From positions 16,572-80,571 of the forward strand of contig NZ_SHLX01000037.1 of assembly GCF_004764705.1 (NCBI RefSeq): DNA of 64,000 nucleotides, written 5' to 3'. The notes beneath the pieces were generated by a model, which was not told where the DNA came from, did no database searches, and saw nothing but the letters and a program-made list of their open reading frames with translations. The position numbers and the translations under genes are program-made. Position 1 is the stretch's first letter. Each line of letters starts with the position of its first letter. Source of the DNA: Paenibacillus cymbidii. GTDB lineage: Bacteria > Bacillota > Bacilli > Paenibacillales > NBRC-103111. Below are positions 24,144-33,985 of this stretch, one piece after another.

Positions 24144-25553
24144 TTACTTCGCCGCCTTGATCGCCGCGTCCGCCTTCTTCTTCATTTCCGCCAGAGAATC
24201 GTCGATGCTCGCCACGCCGAACAGCGCTTTTTCCGCTTCATTTTGCAGGATCGTGTTGATTTCGTTGTAGGCGGTATAAATCGTGTCGGTGTAGGACTTG
24301 GCTTCATAGTTCAACACAAATTTTTTGAATGCCTCGACGTCCACAACCTTCGCTGCATCCGGACCGAGCATAATCGCCGCCACAGCGTCCTTGTTGTTTT
24401 TCTTCCAGGTCGGAATATGCCCGACTTTCGCCAAGTCGACCGACCCTTCCGTCGAGAGCCACTTCAGGAATATCCAGGAGGCTTCCTTTTCCTTCGTGTT
24501 TTTGTTCATGGCCAGGTAGCCGAAATGCTTCAGACCGCCGTTCAGCACTTCCTTCTGATCTTTCTCCAGGGTCGGGAGCGGCGCCACCGTTACCAGGAAG
24601 TCGCGCGGATAATCCTTGGTATTGCTGATAAAGCGCGAAATTGCCGTCGAACTGATGGCCATCGCCATTTTCCCCTGCAGGAAAAGCTCGTTGGTCGTCG
24701 ACTTGGTCGATTTGTATTCCGTGTACGGATATTGATATTTGTCGACGTTTTCGATTTTGTTCTTGAACTCGAGCGCTTTTTTGTACGCCGGGTGATCGAA
24801 GTTGGACGTTCCATCCGCTTTGTACCAAGCGTCGGCGCCGAGCAGTCCGCGGACCGGAAGCGTCCAGTAGTAGTTGCTCAGATAGTCGGAGGAACCGTAT
24901 ACTTTGCTGCTGCCTTCGCCTTTCGTCATCGCTTTCGCATAAGCGGAGTATTCGTCCAGCGTCCATTTCTCCGGCACCTTCAGGCCGGCGGCGTCGAGCA
25001 TTTTCTTGTTGATGAATACGGCGTCAATCTGGGAGGTCGTCGGCAAGCTGTAATACTTGTTGTCGAATTTGTACGTATCTTGACCGAATTCCGCACTCAC
25101 ATCGAACTTGTCCCTTGCGATAAATTCGCCAAGATCCTGGAGAACTCCCTTCTTGGCGCGGGCTTCAAGCCGGGTCAGTCCGTAGTTGAAGAATACGTCA
25201 ATTTGCTGACCGGCTATGAGGCTGGTGTCAATTTTGACGTTGCCTTCATCGTTGTTCGCGAATTGAACGTAATCCACCTGGATTTGCGGATACTTCTGAT
25301 TGAATTTTTTGATGATTTCCGCCGGGCCCTGGTCCTCGGCCCATGCCGCCCACCAGTTGATTTTTGCCGGTTTGATCGTCGGCGCCGGCGTTGCCGACGC
25401 GGCCGCCGATGCGGACGGACTTGCCGCCGTACCCGCAGGCTTCACCGATGAACCCGCCCCCGATTTGTCCGATCCGGATCCGCCGCAGGCGCTGAGCAAG
25501 GAACCCATCATGGCCACGCTTAACGATACCGGCACCCACCATTTTCTGTTCAT
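24144..25553 (-). CDS. Carbohydrate ABC transporter solute-binding lipoprotein
   Basis: 469-aa family 1 solute-binding protein. The lipobox is SLLSACGGSG, followed by a Ser/Ala/Pro-rich spacer and then INWWAAWAEDQGPAEIIKKFNQKYPQIQVDYV. Typical hinge and ligand-region sequences follow (YKFDNKYYSLPTTSQIDAVFINKKMLDAAGLKVPEKWTLDEY). The start is the ATG at 25553 with GGGAGGA upstream. It lies just downstream of the YesN/YesM pair. Its promoter shares the direct-repeat architecture of the permease operon at 39.3 kb, which makes those permeases the best candidates for its transporter; the ATPase is probably an MsmX-type shared subunit encoded elsewhere. Confidence 0.92.
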   Translation of the reverse strand: MNRKWWVPVSLSVAMMGSLLSACGGSGSDKSGAGSSVKPAGTAASPSASAAASATPAPTIKPAKINWWAAWAEDQGPAEIIKKFNQKYPQIQVDYVQFANNDEGNVKIDTSLIAGQQIDVFFNYGLTRLEARAKKGVLQDLGEFIARDKFDVSAEFGQDTYKFDNKYYSLPTTSQIDAVFINKKMLDAAGLKVPEKWTLDEYSAYAKAMTKGEGSSKVYGSSDYLSNYYWTLPVRGLLGADAWYKADGTSNFDHPAYKKALEFKNKIENVDKYQYPYTEYKSTKSTTNELFLQGKMAMAISSTAISRFISNTKDYPRDFLVTVAPLPTLEKDQKEVLNGGLKHFGYLAMNKNTKEKEASWIFLKWLSTEGSVDLAKVGHIPTWKKNNKDAVAAIMLGPDAAKVVDVEAFKKFVLNYEAKSYTDTIYTAYNEINTILQNEAEKALFGVASIDDSLAEMKKKADAAIKAAK

Positions 25554-25628
25554 CCAAATCCTCCCCATTCGATTTTGCTTCCGCCGCGGCATTCGCTTCC
25601 GCGAAGCCGACAGATGACCGTTTCATCG

Positions 25629-25752
25629 GTATAGCGCTTACAACACAAAGTATAAAGCGCGGCACGAATGGTCTGAAGGAACGATTTTTTCGGAATGGTT
25701 CATTTATTTTGGCTTTGGCGCGGGATGTTCACTAATTTTTGAACGTTGTTCG
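25629..25752 (-). promoter_or_regulatory. Promoter of the sugar-binding protein gene: paired repeats and cre-like site
   Basis: On the minus strand: CGAACAAC (25745-25752) and TGAACATC (25724-25731) as direct repeats 21 bp apart, then a 46-bp gap, TTCAGA (25672-25677), a 17-bp spacer and TATACT (25649-25654). TGTAAGCGCTATAC (25629-25642), matching the CcpA cre consensus at 12 of 14 positions, falls at the presumed start of transcription. The repeats lie inside the 3' end of the response regulator gene. The same layout occurs before the permease operon. Confidence 0.65.
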
Positions 25753-27335
25753 AAATTATGCTCCTGTCGGCTCGAGCGGAACTGGCTGGGACTCATCCCC
25801 TTCTCTTTTTTGAACGCGCGGCCAAAATAATTGATATTGTCGTACCCCACCTTCTCGGCGATCAGGTAACTGGGGAGCTCCGTCTGCGTGAGCAATTCCG
25901 CCGCCTTCTCCATGCGGATTTCCGTCAGGAACTCGATAAAGCTTTTGCCCGTTTCCCGTTTGAACATCGAGCTCAAATAGCTGGGGCTCATGTTGACGAT
26001 GCCGGCGGCGCCGTTCAGCGTAAGGTTCCGGGCATAATTCGTCTTCATGTACCCGATCAGGCGGCGTACTTCCTCGCGATACTTCTCCCGGCCGGCCTTC
26101 AGAAGTTCGCCCGCGAACGACTCGAAGAGCGAGGCGAACCAAGCCTGCATGGCCTCGATCGTCTCCTGCTGAAGCAGTTCGACATGAATCGGCGCAACGT
26201 GGGGGTAAATGCGTCCCCACTCGGCTCCATGCCGCGCCGCGATTCGCTTGAAGGCGTGCACGATTTCCATGAACATGCCGATATCCTGATTGCGGTAGCA
26301 TCTGCCTGCCGCAAGCCTGGTGAAGATCGTATCCAGGAGCCGTCCCAGTCCGCCGCTGTCACCGGTATCCGCACAGCGCTCCATTTCTTCTTCATCGCTC
26401 TTATCGAACAACACCATGCCGGCATGCGCAAAAAAGGCCGGATCGTACCGGTAGCACTTGCCAAGCCCGCCATAAAATGCGATCTGCAGCGCCTCTCTGG
26501 CCTGCAGGAATGCCGGCTTGAATCCGCGGGACGTTTCGAACCTTTCACTGAGGCCGATGCTGGCCTCCATATTCAGAAAGCGGCGGATCGCATGCAGCAG
26601 AGGATCCATGTTCGTCGGGCCGGTATCGTCCGACCCGGCGTCAATCGGTACGGACAGCAGCGCCACGAATTCGCCGCTCTTGTATTCCGTCACATGCAGA
26701 CAACGTCCGGAACAATAAACGTCCGCCAATTGCTGCAAAGCGCTCTCCATTCCGATATTCGCCGCATCCACGGGTCCGTGCGCCCTGACGATCATCACCG
26801 CCCAAGCGTTCTTCGCTCCGTCCTTCTGCGCGAACCAGGCTTCCGACTCCGCACTGTCGACCGTCTCGTCGCATATGAAACGAAGCATCGTCCGCTTCAA
26901 CCTTTCCCGGTCGGTCGCAAGCTCGGCGCCGCTTCCCGGATCCTGCCGGGTAACGCGCCGCCCGAGCTTGGCCGTCGTCGTCTGCAGCAGACGAATCATT
27001 TCCGCCGGTTTCACGGACGCCTTTAAGATATAATCTTCCGCTCCCAGCTTCATCGCTTCCCGCACATACATATAGTCGCTATGGCTGCTAAGGACGATAA
27101 ACCGAATGAACGCGTACTTCTCGCGAATTTCGGCAATCAGCTCAAGGCCGTTTAGTCCGGGCATGACGATGTCCGTCAGCACGATATCCGGCATATGCTT
27201 TTCGATAAGCTCGCGGGCTTGCAGACCGTCGCTCGCGGTGCCCGCCACCTCGAAGCCGTGATCCTCCCAGGGGATCAAGGAAGTCATGCCAATGCGCACC
27301 AGCATTTCGTCGTCGGCAATGATGACTTTATACAT
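25704..27335 (-). CDS. YesN-type response regulator with AraC DNA-binding domain
   Basis: 543-aa regulator. The N-terminal receiver domain has the acidic pair at D8/D9 and phosphoacceptor D55 in DIVLTDIVMPGLNG, with VLSSHSDYMYVREAMKLGAEDYILK completing the fold. A middle region of about 300 residues is of unknown role. The C-terminal AraC pair of helix-turn-helix motifs (NLTLNGAAGIVNMSPSYLSSMFKRETGKSF... and LIAEKVGYDNINYFGRAFKKEKGMSPSQFR) binds DNA. The start is the ATG at 27335 with GGAGGGG upstream; it overlaps the histidine kinase stop by eight bases. It presumably activates the adjacent sugar-binding protein gene and the distant permease operon through the shared repeats. Confidence 0.95.
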   Translation of the reverse strand: MYKVIIADDEMLVRIGMTSLIPWEDHGFEVAGTASDGLQARELIEKHMPDIVLTDIVMPGLNGLELIAEIREKYAFIRFIVLSSHSDYMYVREAMKLGAEDYILKASVKPAEMIRLLQTTTAKLGRRVTRQDPGSGAELATDRERLKRTMLRFICDETVDSAESEAWFAQKDGAKNAWAVMIVRAHGPVDAANIGMESALQQLADVYCSGRCLHVTEYKSGEFVALLSVPIDAGSDDTGPTNMDPLLHAIRRFLNMEASIGLSERFETSRGFKPAFLQAREALQIAFYGGLGKCYRYDPAFFAHAGMVLFDKSDEEEMERCADTGDSGGLGRLLDTIFTRLAAGRCYRNQDIGMFMEIVHAFKRIAARHGAEWGRIYPHVAPIHVELLQQETIEAMQAWFASLFESFAGELLKAGREKYREEVRRLIGYMKTNYARNLTLNGAAGIVNMSPSYLSSMFKRETGKSFIEFLTEIRMEKAAELLTQTELPSYLIAEKVGYDNINYFGRAFKKEKGMSPSQFRSSRQEHNFEQRSKISEHPAPKPK

Positions 27336-29127
27336 GAGCCCCTCCGTCTGGTTCAAGTTTCGGCAGCGTAATGGCGACCGTTGTCCCGCCCCCCGCTGCG
27401 CTCCGCACGGCAATGCCGTATGCGCCGCCGAAATGCAGGCGAATCCGCTCATGCACGTTGAGCAGCCCGATCCGCTCCCGTACCCGTGGCGGGGACGTCC
27501 CGGTTTCGGCAATCGCGGATTCGATCATGGCCAGCTTGTCTGCGGCAATGCCGGTTCCGTTATCCCGGATGGAGAGCGATACTTGCCCCTGCACTTCCTC
27601 GCCTTCGATGTCGATCGTCTGAACGCCGCTCACGCCGGGAAAGCCGTGAACGATGCTGTTCTCGACCAGCGGCTGCAGCGTGAACTTCACGATGGCGCAC
27701 GACAGCAAATGCTCGGGAACGTGCGTATGCAGCTCGATTTGCCCATTGAAGCGAATATTTTGCAGCGTAATGTAGCTTTCGATATAGTCGATTTCCTGCC
27801 GCAGCGTAATGATGTCTTCTCCCCGGCCGATACTGGCTTCCATCATGACGGCCATATGCGAAATCATATCGCCGACTTCCCGATCGCGCCGCATATACGC
27901 CATCCACTTGATGTTGTTGAGCGTATTCAGCAGGAAATGCGGATTGATTTGCGCCTGCAGCATTTTGAAGCGGAGATGCTCCTTCTGCTTCTGTTCGTCC
28001 TTCACGTTCTGGATCAGCCCCTTCATCTGCTCCAGCATGCCGTTGTAGGTCGTCATCAGCTCCGCAACCTCGTCCGTCCCCCTCACCATAATGGCGCTCA
28101 CTTGCAGATTGCCCTTCTCGACCTTGGCCATCTTGAGCTGCAGCAAGCGGAGCGACCTCGTGACTCCGTAGGAGATCGTGCCGGCCACCAGAATAAAGAC
28201 GACGATGATGCCGCCCATGGCATACATATACACTTCCCGCAAATTGACCATTTCCGCAAAAACGGCATCGTACGGCATGAGCTGCGCGATTTTCCACCCG
28301 GTCGGCGCGATCGTTCGGTAATTCACGATATAGCGTTGCCCGCTCAATCGTTCGATAAACTGTCCTTGTTCGGAATCGGCCATTTGGCCGATCACGGCTT
28401 CTTCGGACTCGGGAGCGGTCCATAGCTCCCGATCCGAACGATAGATCACCTGTCCGTCCGCTCCGGAGAGCATGACATGTCCTTCCAGCGCACTAAGAAC
28501 AACCCTCAGTTCGCTGGACCCCAGCATGACCATCACGATGCCGACGTTCCTTCTGTTATCGGCGGAATCGATCGATTTGGCGACGATTACGAGCGGTTCT
28601 TTTTTGTAATAGCTGACCAGATTGGCTTCCTCGTATACCCACAGAAACCGGTTTTTCGCCGCCAGCGCTTCCGGCAGCCAGGAGAAGCTTTCGAGCGTCG
28701 CCTTTTTTTCCGCCTGACCTTCCAGCGAGGAATACAGCTGCCCGTTTCCGTCCATGATGACGGTGTAGAACCGCATTTTATACAAGTAGGTGCTGTTCAA
28801 TTTGGCGATGATTTCATCGGTAATCCGCAACCGCTCATACAAGCTGTATTCGCCGGGCGATTCCAATACGCGTTCGACCGGGCGGTCGATGCTGACCAGC
28901 GTGGCGGCGGACATCATCTGTCCGAGCACGTCTTCCATGTTGCTTTGGGTCAGATGAAGCGATTCTTGCACGGAGGCGCCGATTTTCTCGGTAATGATCT
29001 CTTTGAGCGATTGGAAGCTGTAATAGAGCGTAATGCCGAACGGGATGATGAGGCAGACGATCACAAGCGTGAATATTTTGCTCTGCAAGGTGCGGAACCG
29101 CATGAATCGCCACGGACGCTCCGTCAT
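27328..29127 (-). CDS. YesM-type sensor histidine kinase
   Basis: About 599-aa membrane sensor. A transmembrane helix near the N-terminus (FTLVIVCLIIPFGITLYYSF), an extracellular sensor of about 240 residues, a second helix (YAMGGIIVVFILVAGTISYGV), a HAMP domain, then a His_kinase (LytS/YesM) domain with the phosphorylated histidine in QAQINPHFLLNTLNNIKW and the ATP-binding N-box QPLVENSIVHGF and G-box IRDNGTGI. It pairs with the overlapping response regulator gene. The start is uncertain: the ATG at 29127 has GGGGG 11 nt upstream, the ATG at 29145 has none, and an internal ATG (MRFRTLQSK) is possible. Confidence 0.93.
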   Translation of the reverse strand: MTERPWRFMRFRTLQSKIFTLVIVCLIIPFGITLYYSFQSLKEIITEKIGASVQESLHLTQSNMEDVLGQMMSAATLVSIDRPVERVLESPGEYSLYERLRITDEIIAKLNSTYLYKMRFYTVIMDGNGQLYSSLEGQAEKKATLESFSWLPEALAAKNRFLWVYEEANLVSYYKKEPLVIVAKSIDSADNRRNVGIVMVMLGSSELRVVLSALEGHVMLSGADGQVIYRSDRELWTAPESEEAVIGQMADSEQGQFIERLSGQRYIVNYRTIAPTGWKIAQLMPYDAVFAEMVNLREVYMYAMGGIIVVFILVAGTISYGVTRSLRLLQLKMAKVEKGNLQVSAIMVRGTDEVAELMTTYNGMLEQMKGLIQNVKDEQKQKEHLRFKMLQAQINPHFLLNTLNNIKWMAYMRRDREVGDMISHMAVMMEASIGRGEDIITLRQEIDYIESYITLQNIRFNGQIELHTHVPEHLLSCAIVKFTLQPLVENSIVHGFPGVSGVQTIDIEGEEVQGQVSLSIRDNGTGIAADKLAMIESAIAETGTSPPRVRERIGLLNVHERIRLHFGGAYGIAVRSAAGGGTTVAITLPKLEPDGGAHV

Positions 29128-29292
29128 GACTATCGTGACCCCCATCTTGTTGCCGCCGGCATGGCGAGTATATGTTGTAGTTTACCACACCAGGCTCGGC
29201 GGTTGCTTAAGAATGCGGCCTCAAGCCCGGAAAGCCGGATTCCCATAAGGAGTCCAGCCTTCTGCAGCAAACGGCGTTCCGAACCGTGCGAA

Positions 29293-31773
29293 TTAAAAGC
29301 CATAGACCTCGATTTCAATCAGCCGGGCGGTATTGTCCGTCCCATGGCTCGGGTCCGATATATTCATCCTGAGCTTGGCAGTCGTAATTGCCGTGAAACT
29401 CAGGTCATTGTACTGTCCCAAGGAACCGTCCATAATATTGTCGGCAACGGCAGCAACCGTCACCCACGTACTGCCGTTCCAGTAGTCGATGCTATAATCG
29501 TCGATCTGATATCCCGCTCCGCCTCCCGGTTCCGTACCGCTCCAAACTTTCACATTGGTAATCATTTTGCCGCTGCTCCACTCCAGCTGGTAATAATGGC
29601 CGGCCTGTGCAGCTGTGGAGAGCCATCTGCTGGTGTAGCTGGTCTTATCGCCGTCTACGGCTTTATCCTTTGTATAAATCCCGCTTTCGCTATCGACGGT
29701 TATGGTTGCATTCCCTGCTATATTCGAAATGATGCCATAAACTTCGATTTCGATCAGTCTGGCCGTAAGATCCGTTCCATGGCTGGGGTCCGTGATATTC
29801 ATTCTTAATTTATCCGTGGAAATTGCCGTGAAGTTCAGGTCATTATACTGCCCTAAGGAACCGTCCTTGTTATTATTTGTAACAGTTGCGACCGTCACCC
29901 ACGTACTGCCGTTCCAATAGTCGATGGTATAGTCATCGATCTGAAAACCGGCGCCGCCTCCCGGCTCCGTACCGCTCCAGACTTTTACTTTGTTAATGAT
30001 TTTGCTGCCGCTCCACTCCAGCTGATAATAATGACCGGCCTGCGCGGCGGTAGACAGCCATCTGCTGGTATAGGCGGTCTTATTGCCGTCTACGGCTTTA
30101 TCCTTCGTATAAATGCCGCTCTCGCTATCAACGGTTATCGTCGCATTTGCCGCTATATTCGAGCTGCCGTATACCTCAATCTCAATCAAACGGGCGGTAT
30201 TGTCCGTCCCATGGCTCGGGTCCGATATATTCATCCTGAGCTTGGCAGTCGTAATGGCCGGAAAGACCAGGTTATTGTACTGTCCGAGGGAACCGTCCTT
30301 ATCATTATTCGTGACGGTAACGGCGGTCGCCCACGAGCTGCCGTTCCAATACTCGATGGTATAGTCGTCGATCTGGTAGCCCCCCGAACTTCCCGGCGTT
30401 GTACCGCTCCACACTTTTACCTGATTGATCGCTTTGCTGCCGCTCCACTCCAGTTGGTAATAATGGCTTGCTTGGGCGGCTGTAGATACCCATCTGCTGT
30501 TAGTACTGGTTTTATTGCCGTCTACGGCTCTATTTTTCGTATTGCTTCCGCTTTCGCTATCGACGGTTATGGTTGCAAGAGGGGCAATATTGGATGCCGG
30601 GGCCGCGATATTGGATGCGGCATACGCCAGATTGAACCGTGCCAACCGTATTTTCGAATTGCTTTCCGCTTCATATAGGCACAGGATCGTCTTGTCTTGC
30701 GTCACTGCGAGATCGGAATACGCGGCGGAATTCGGATTGATCACGCTCCCGTCCGACCACGTCTGACCTTCATCATAACTGATGCGGATATTCATGTTAG
30801 AGCGATTAGGTCCTATCGGATTGGAGAAGAGCAAGATGTCCTCTCCTCCGTCTGCGACGGTCGAATACCTGATCACTCCCGCATGTACGGTGGGATTTAC
30901 CAATTCGCCGTGATAGCCGCTTTGCGCAAACGTCAACCCGTTGTCCGAGCTCCTGGACCACCCTCTTTGATTGTTGCTGCTGTCCTGATGCCTCCAGTTT
31001 AAATAAACTTCGCCATCCGTCGTCATCGCAACTGCAGACTCATTGGAATCCGCAGGACCTATTGCGCCGACTTTCCACGTTGCCCCATGGTCATCGCTAT
31101 ACAACAATCCTGCTCGCTGGCTTTCATAATCTCCTGACACTTTGGGCTGGGCAAAAGCCGGAATTATTAATCGGCCGCTGTCAAGCTGAATGCCGTGACT
31201 ATTATTCCCGGGAGATGCATAACTTCCTGCCGCGTCGGCTATTACCGATACCGCTGTCGGCGCAGACCAGGTAACGCCATCGTCATCGCTCGTAATGATA
31301 TAGAATGGAGCCCAATTAACCGCGCTGCTATGAGCAAACGCACTTGAACTGCCATAGCCGACGACAGGTATTTTGAAAAAAGTAATAAAAATTTTGCCTG
31401 TTGTTCTGTCTTGCACGATAGGTCCGATTCCGCCCGCCCAATCGGTGCCTCCGTTAAAAACGGTTTGTATGCCGGACCACGTTTCACCCGAGTCCGTACT
31501 TCTCCGCACTTGTATATCCGTCGGATTGCCGAAATCGGCAAGGCCGTCTTTGCGCCAACCGGTAGTAGCAATAACCGTTCCGCTCGTCGTAATCAATAGT
31601 CCCGGCAATCTAGGATATTGACTTCCCGACTGTTGAAATAAGTCTTGCTGCTGAATCCACGGTTCTTCCGCAAGCGCCATTGCAGGTTTTGCGATCGATA
31701 CGATCATGATCAACAGTACAGCGCTTAAGAAGCCAACCAGGCCTGCCGCTGAAATTAATCTTTTTCCCCTCAT
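29293..31773 (-). CDS. Secreted sialidase-like enzyme with three tandem discoidin domains
   Basis: 826-aa secreted protein. After a signal peptide (ending near AKPAMALAEE) residues about 40-390 form a six-bladed sialidase/BNR propeller with Asp-box motifs STDSGETWSG, SDDDGVTWSA, SDDHGATWKV, SSDNGLTFAQ and SYDEGQTWSD. Three F5/8 type C (CBM32-like) domains follow, each beginning ATITVDSESG and ending RLIEIEVYG, so similar to each other at the DNA level that recent duplication is likely. Sialidase-fold enzymes of this type (GH33 and relatives) cleave terminal acidic sugars; the exact linkage is unknown. The start is the ATG at 31773 with GGGAGG eight bases away. It ends the large catabolic operon, five bases after the (alpha/alpha)6 glycosidase gene. 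Confidence 0.85.
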   Translation of the reverse strand: MRGKRLISAAGLVGFLSAVLLIMIVSIAKPAMALAEEPWIQQQDLFQQSGSQYPRLPGLLITTSGTVIATTGWRKDGLADFGNPTDIQVRRSTDSGETWSGIQTVFNGGTDWAGGIGPIVQDRTTGKIFITFFKIPVVGYGSSSAFAHSSAVNWAPFYIITSDDDGVTWSAPTAVSVIADAAGSYASPGNNSHGIQLDSGRLIIPAFAQPKVSGDYESQRAGLLYSDDHGATWKVGAIGPADSNESAVAMTTDGEVYLNWRHQDSSNNQRGWSRSSDNGLTFAQSGYHGELVNPTVHAGVIRYSTVADGGEDILLFSNPIGPNRSNMNIRISYDEGQTWSDGSVINPNSAAYSDLAVTQDKTILCLYEAESNSKIRLARFNLAYAASNIAAPASNIAPLATITVDSESGSNTKNRAVDGNKTSTNSRWVSTAAQASHYYQLEWSGSKAINQVKVWSGTTPGSSGGYQIDDYTIEYWNGSSWATAVTVTNNDKDGSLGQYNNLVFPAITTAKLRMNISDPSHGTDNTARLIEIEVYGSSNIAANATITVDSESGIYTKDKAVDGNKTAYTSRWLSTAAQAGHYYQLEWSGSKIINKVKVWSGTEPGGGAGFQIDDYTIDYWNGSTWVTVATVTNNNKDGSLGQYNDLNFTAISTDKLRMNITDPSHGTDLTARLIEIEVYGIISNIAGNATITVDSESGIYTKDKAVDGDKTSYTSRWLSTAAQAGHYYQLEWSSGKMITNVKVWSGTEPGGGAGYQIDDYSIDYWNGSTWVTVAAVADNIMDGSLGQYNDLSFTAITTAKLRMNISDPSHGTDNTARLIEIEVYGF

Positions 31774-31778
31774 TTTAA

Positions 31779-33971
31779 CTAACCTCCCAAATGAATGATC
31801 ATTTCCGTCAGGCAATCGGACTTGGCAGCCGGCTTTCCGTCAACCGTCACTGTCATCCCTTCGTCGATCGAAACATTCTTCTGGCACCCGTGCTTTTTCC
31901 ACGATACGGTGACGAGTTTCCCGTGATAAAGCACATTTTCCAACCTAAAGTAGTCCCACCCCATATCCAGCGGTTTGATTCGGACCGTGTCGCTTTCCTC
32001 CGGAATAATGCCGACGATTCTTGAGATCAAGATGGCATTGTAATAGGAATGAAAATAATCGTAAACCTCTTTATTCCATACACCTGTCTCCGGATTGATG
32101 CTCTCGCTTGTATTAACAACGTTGTTCTCCTCGTCCTGAATCTGGGAGGCGGTCCACTTCTGCCAAAGATCCCGAAACAGCTTGACATAGGCCTGTGCGC
32201 GTTCGAATTTTTGTATGGAAGCCCCCAGACCATCCAGTGCGATGGCATTCGAAAAGTGCCAGGACGGACCGTTCCAGCAGCATGGATACGAATACGGGTT
32301 GCTTGCCGACGCGTGAGGGCCGACGAGCCATACATTGTCCGGTGCGTACGCCGGGCATTTCCTGGATACCGTAGGAATAGGGTAAGCTGCGTAAAATTCC
32401 TCCGGGTCGCCCAAATAGTCATACATGGCCATATGCTCTTCCTGAACCATATCCGTCAATCCCGGGAAAAAGCCTGCTACGCTCCTGCTCAATAATGCTT
32501 TGGCATCGGACCTTGGTTCCAGGTCATAAAAGAATCGCGACTCTTCGTCCCACATCTTGGACATCATATTTGCTCTCAGCTTGCCAAGCTTGGCTTGATA
32601 TCGATCCGCTTCGGCGTATCTTTCTTTTAAGGCCAGCATACGATGCAATGCCTGAAGGTTGGCGTACAGGAATACGGCTTCGTCGATCCGTTTCAACGCG
32701 GTTTCCCGCTCCCGGCTAAAGGGTGCGCTCCTGGTATGGTCCCACTTTGGCTCCGTAAACTCAAAAAAGCTTGGTTGATACTCCATGGCCGTTCTCCATG
32801 TTCCGGTTACAACCGGAAGCATGTCCTCTTCATCGACAAATTGCTCGCCCGATTCCCAATTCACAAAATCAGCAATCCGGTCCACATAAGCATCGATAAT
32901 GGCGGGGTCATTTTGTACAAGATACATATTCCATATAGCGGCTGGAAAATAAGTCAAATAGGTGTCGCGGAATCTCCCCTTCTCCATTCCCTCCTCCACC
33001 TGACTGTCAAGAAGACTGGCTGCGTAGCCTTGACTGATCGACGGGTCCCTTAGCCATTTGGCTTCATCGATATGCATGGGAGCGCTGCAGCAGCATGGAA
33101 CGGAAATGACATCCTTGCCTTCATAGAAGCAAGCCTGTTGAAAGCAATCGATTTGCGGATAGATCAGATTCTTGTACACCAGATACCATCGGTAATAATA
33201 TACTTTCTCCACGTCCCCGGACGAACACGAGAATGCGGGGACATTTTCTTCGAACCAGCGAATAAAATCGTTGTCGTACCTGCTGTAGAGGTTTGGTTCA
33301 TGATCGATTTGCCGGATAAAATCGTTTGGATTCATCGCTCCCGTATGGTCCATATAGCCTGCGACGACAATCCTTGTTTGCCGATTTCCAGCCAGGATCA
33401 AACGTTTCTTTAACGTACCGTTATCCTCTTGCACCCGAAAGCCTGCGGCGTATATGCACACTTCCGTTTTTGCCACATGGCGGAATATTTTTCTGGCATT
33501 GCATTCAACGTCGAGTTTGGTAATGACGTGGTCCTTCCCCTTATTGTCATAACGGAGAAAAAAGGGATTGGCCGTAGCGGAACGATGGTTTTCAAGCGAC
33601 CGGCAGAGGGTATCGATTTCCAGTTCGACTTCCAGGTCATGCTCTCGCCGGTTCCGAATGTCCAGGATCGCAACAAACCTGTCGCTTCGGTCGATGAATT
33701 TCTTCTCTTCGACGATCAGGCTCTCGGACCGGAACTCCATTTTGAGCCCCGTTGGCTCCCAGCGCAAGCTTGCGCATTCGAAGCGGCAAGGTTCTCCGTC
33801 GATTCTGGCATTCAGCCTCCACAAATAATCGTAGGGGACATTATTGATCGTTACATAACTTATCGAATCGGATACGAAACCGGGGCACTTCTCCATTCTC
33901 CGCACCCACAGCCTGTTCCCGGCCATATCCGTTCTTATGGGGGTTGCCAGCATATCGATAATAAAATCCAC
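31779..33971 (-). CDS. MGH1/GH63-like (alpha/alpha)6-barrel glycosidase
   Basis: 730-aa protein without signal peptide, so cytoplasmic. The N-terminal 230 residues are beta-rich, and the rest resembles trehalase/GH63-type (alpha/alpha)6 barrels (MGH1-like domain). Pointers are YYYRWYLVYKNLIYPQ, DTYLTYFPAAIWNMYLV, YANLQALHRMLALKERYAEADRYQAKL, MWDEESRFFYDL, NGPSWHFSNAIALDGL and a C-terminal beta cap. The catalytic acids cannot be assigned from sequence alone. The start is GTG at 33971 with GGAGGAGG seven bases upstream. It probably hydrolyses imported oligosaccharides. It lies 14 bp after the enolase-superfamily gene. Confidence 0.75.
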   Translation of the reverse strand: MDFIIDMLATPIRTDMAGNRLWVRRMEKCPGFVSDSISYVTINNVPYDYLWRLNARIDGEPCRFECASLRWEPTGLKMEFRSESLIVEEKKFIDRSDRFVAILDIRNRREHDLEVELEIDTLCRSLENHRSATANPFFLRYDNKGKDHVITKLDVECNARKIFRHVAKTEVCIYAAGFRVQEDNGTLKKRLILAGNRQTRIVVAGYMDHTGAMNPNDFIRQIDHEPNLYSRYDNDFIRWFEENVPAFSCSSGDVEKVYYYRWYLVYKNLIYPQIDCFQQACFYEGKDVISVPCCCSAPMHIDEAKWLRDPSISQGYAASLLDSQVEEGMEKGRFRDTYLTYFPAAIWNMYLVQNDPAIIDAYVDRIADFVNWESGEQFVDEEDMLPVVTGTWRTAMEYQPSFFEFTEPKWDHTRSAPFSRERETALKRIDEAVFLYANLQALHRMLALKERYAEADRYQAKLGKLRANMMSKMWDEESRFFYDLEPRSDAKALLSRSVAGFFPGLTDMVQEEHMAMYDYLGDPEEFYAAYPIPTVSRKCPAYAPDNVWLVGPHASASNPYSYPCCWNGPSWHFSNAIALDGLGASIQKFERAQAYVKLFRDLWQKWTASQIQDEENNVVNTSESINPETGVWNKEVYDYFHSYYNAILISRIVGIIPEESDTVRIKPLDMGWDYFRLENVLYHGKLVTVSWKKHGCQKNVSIDEGMTVTVDGKPAAKSDCLTEMIIHLGG

Positions 33972-33985
33972 TATATGCCTCCTCC

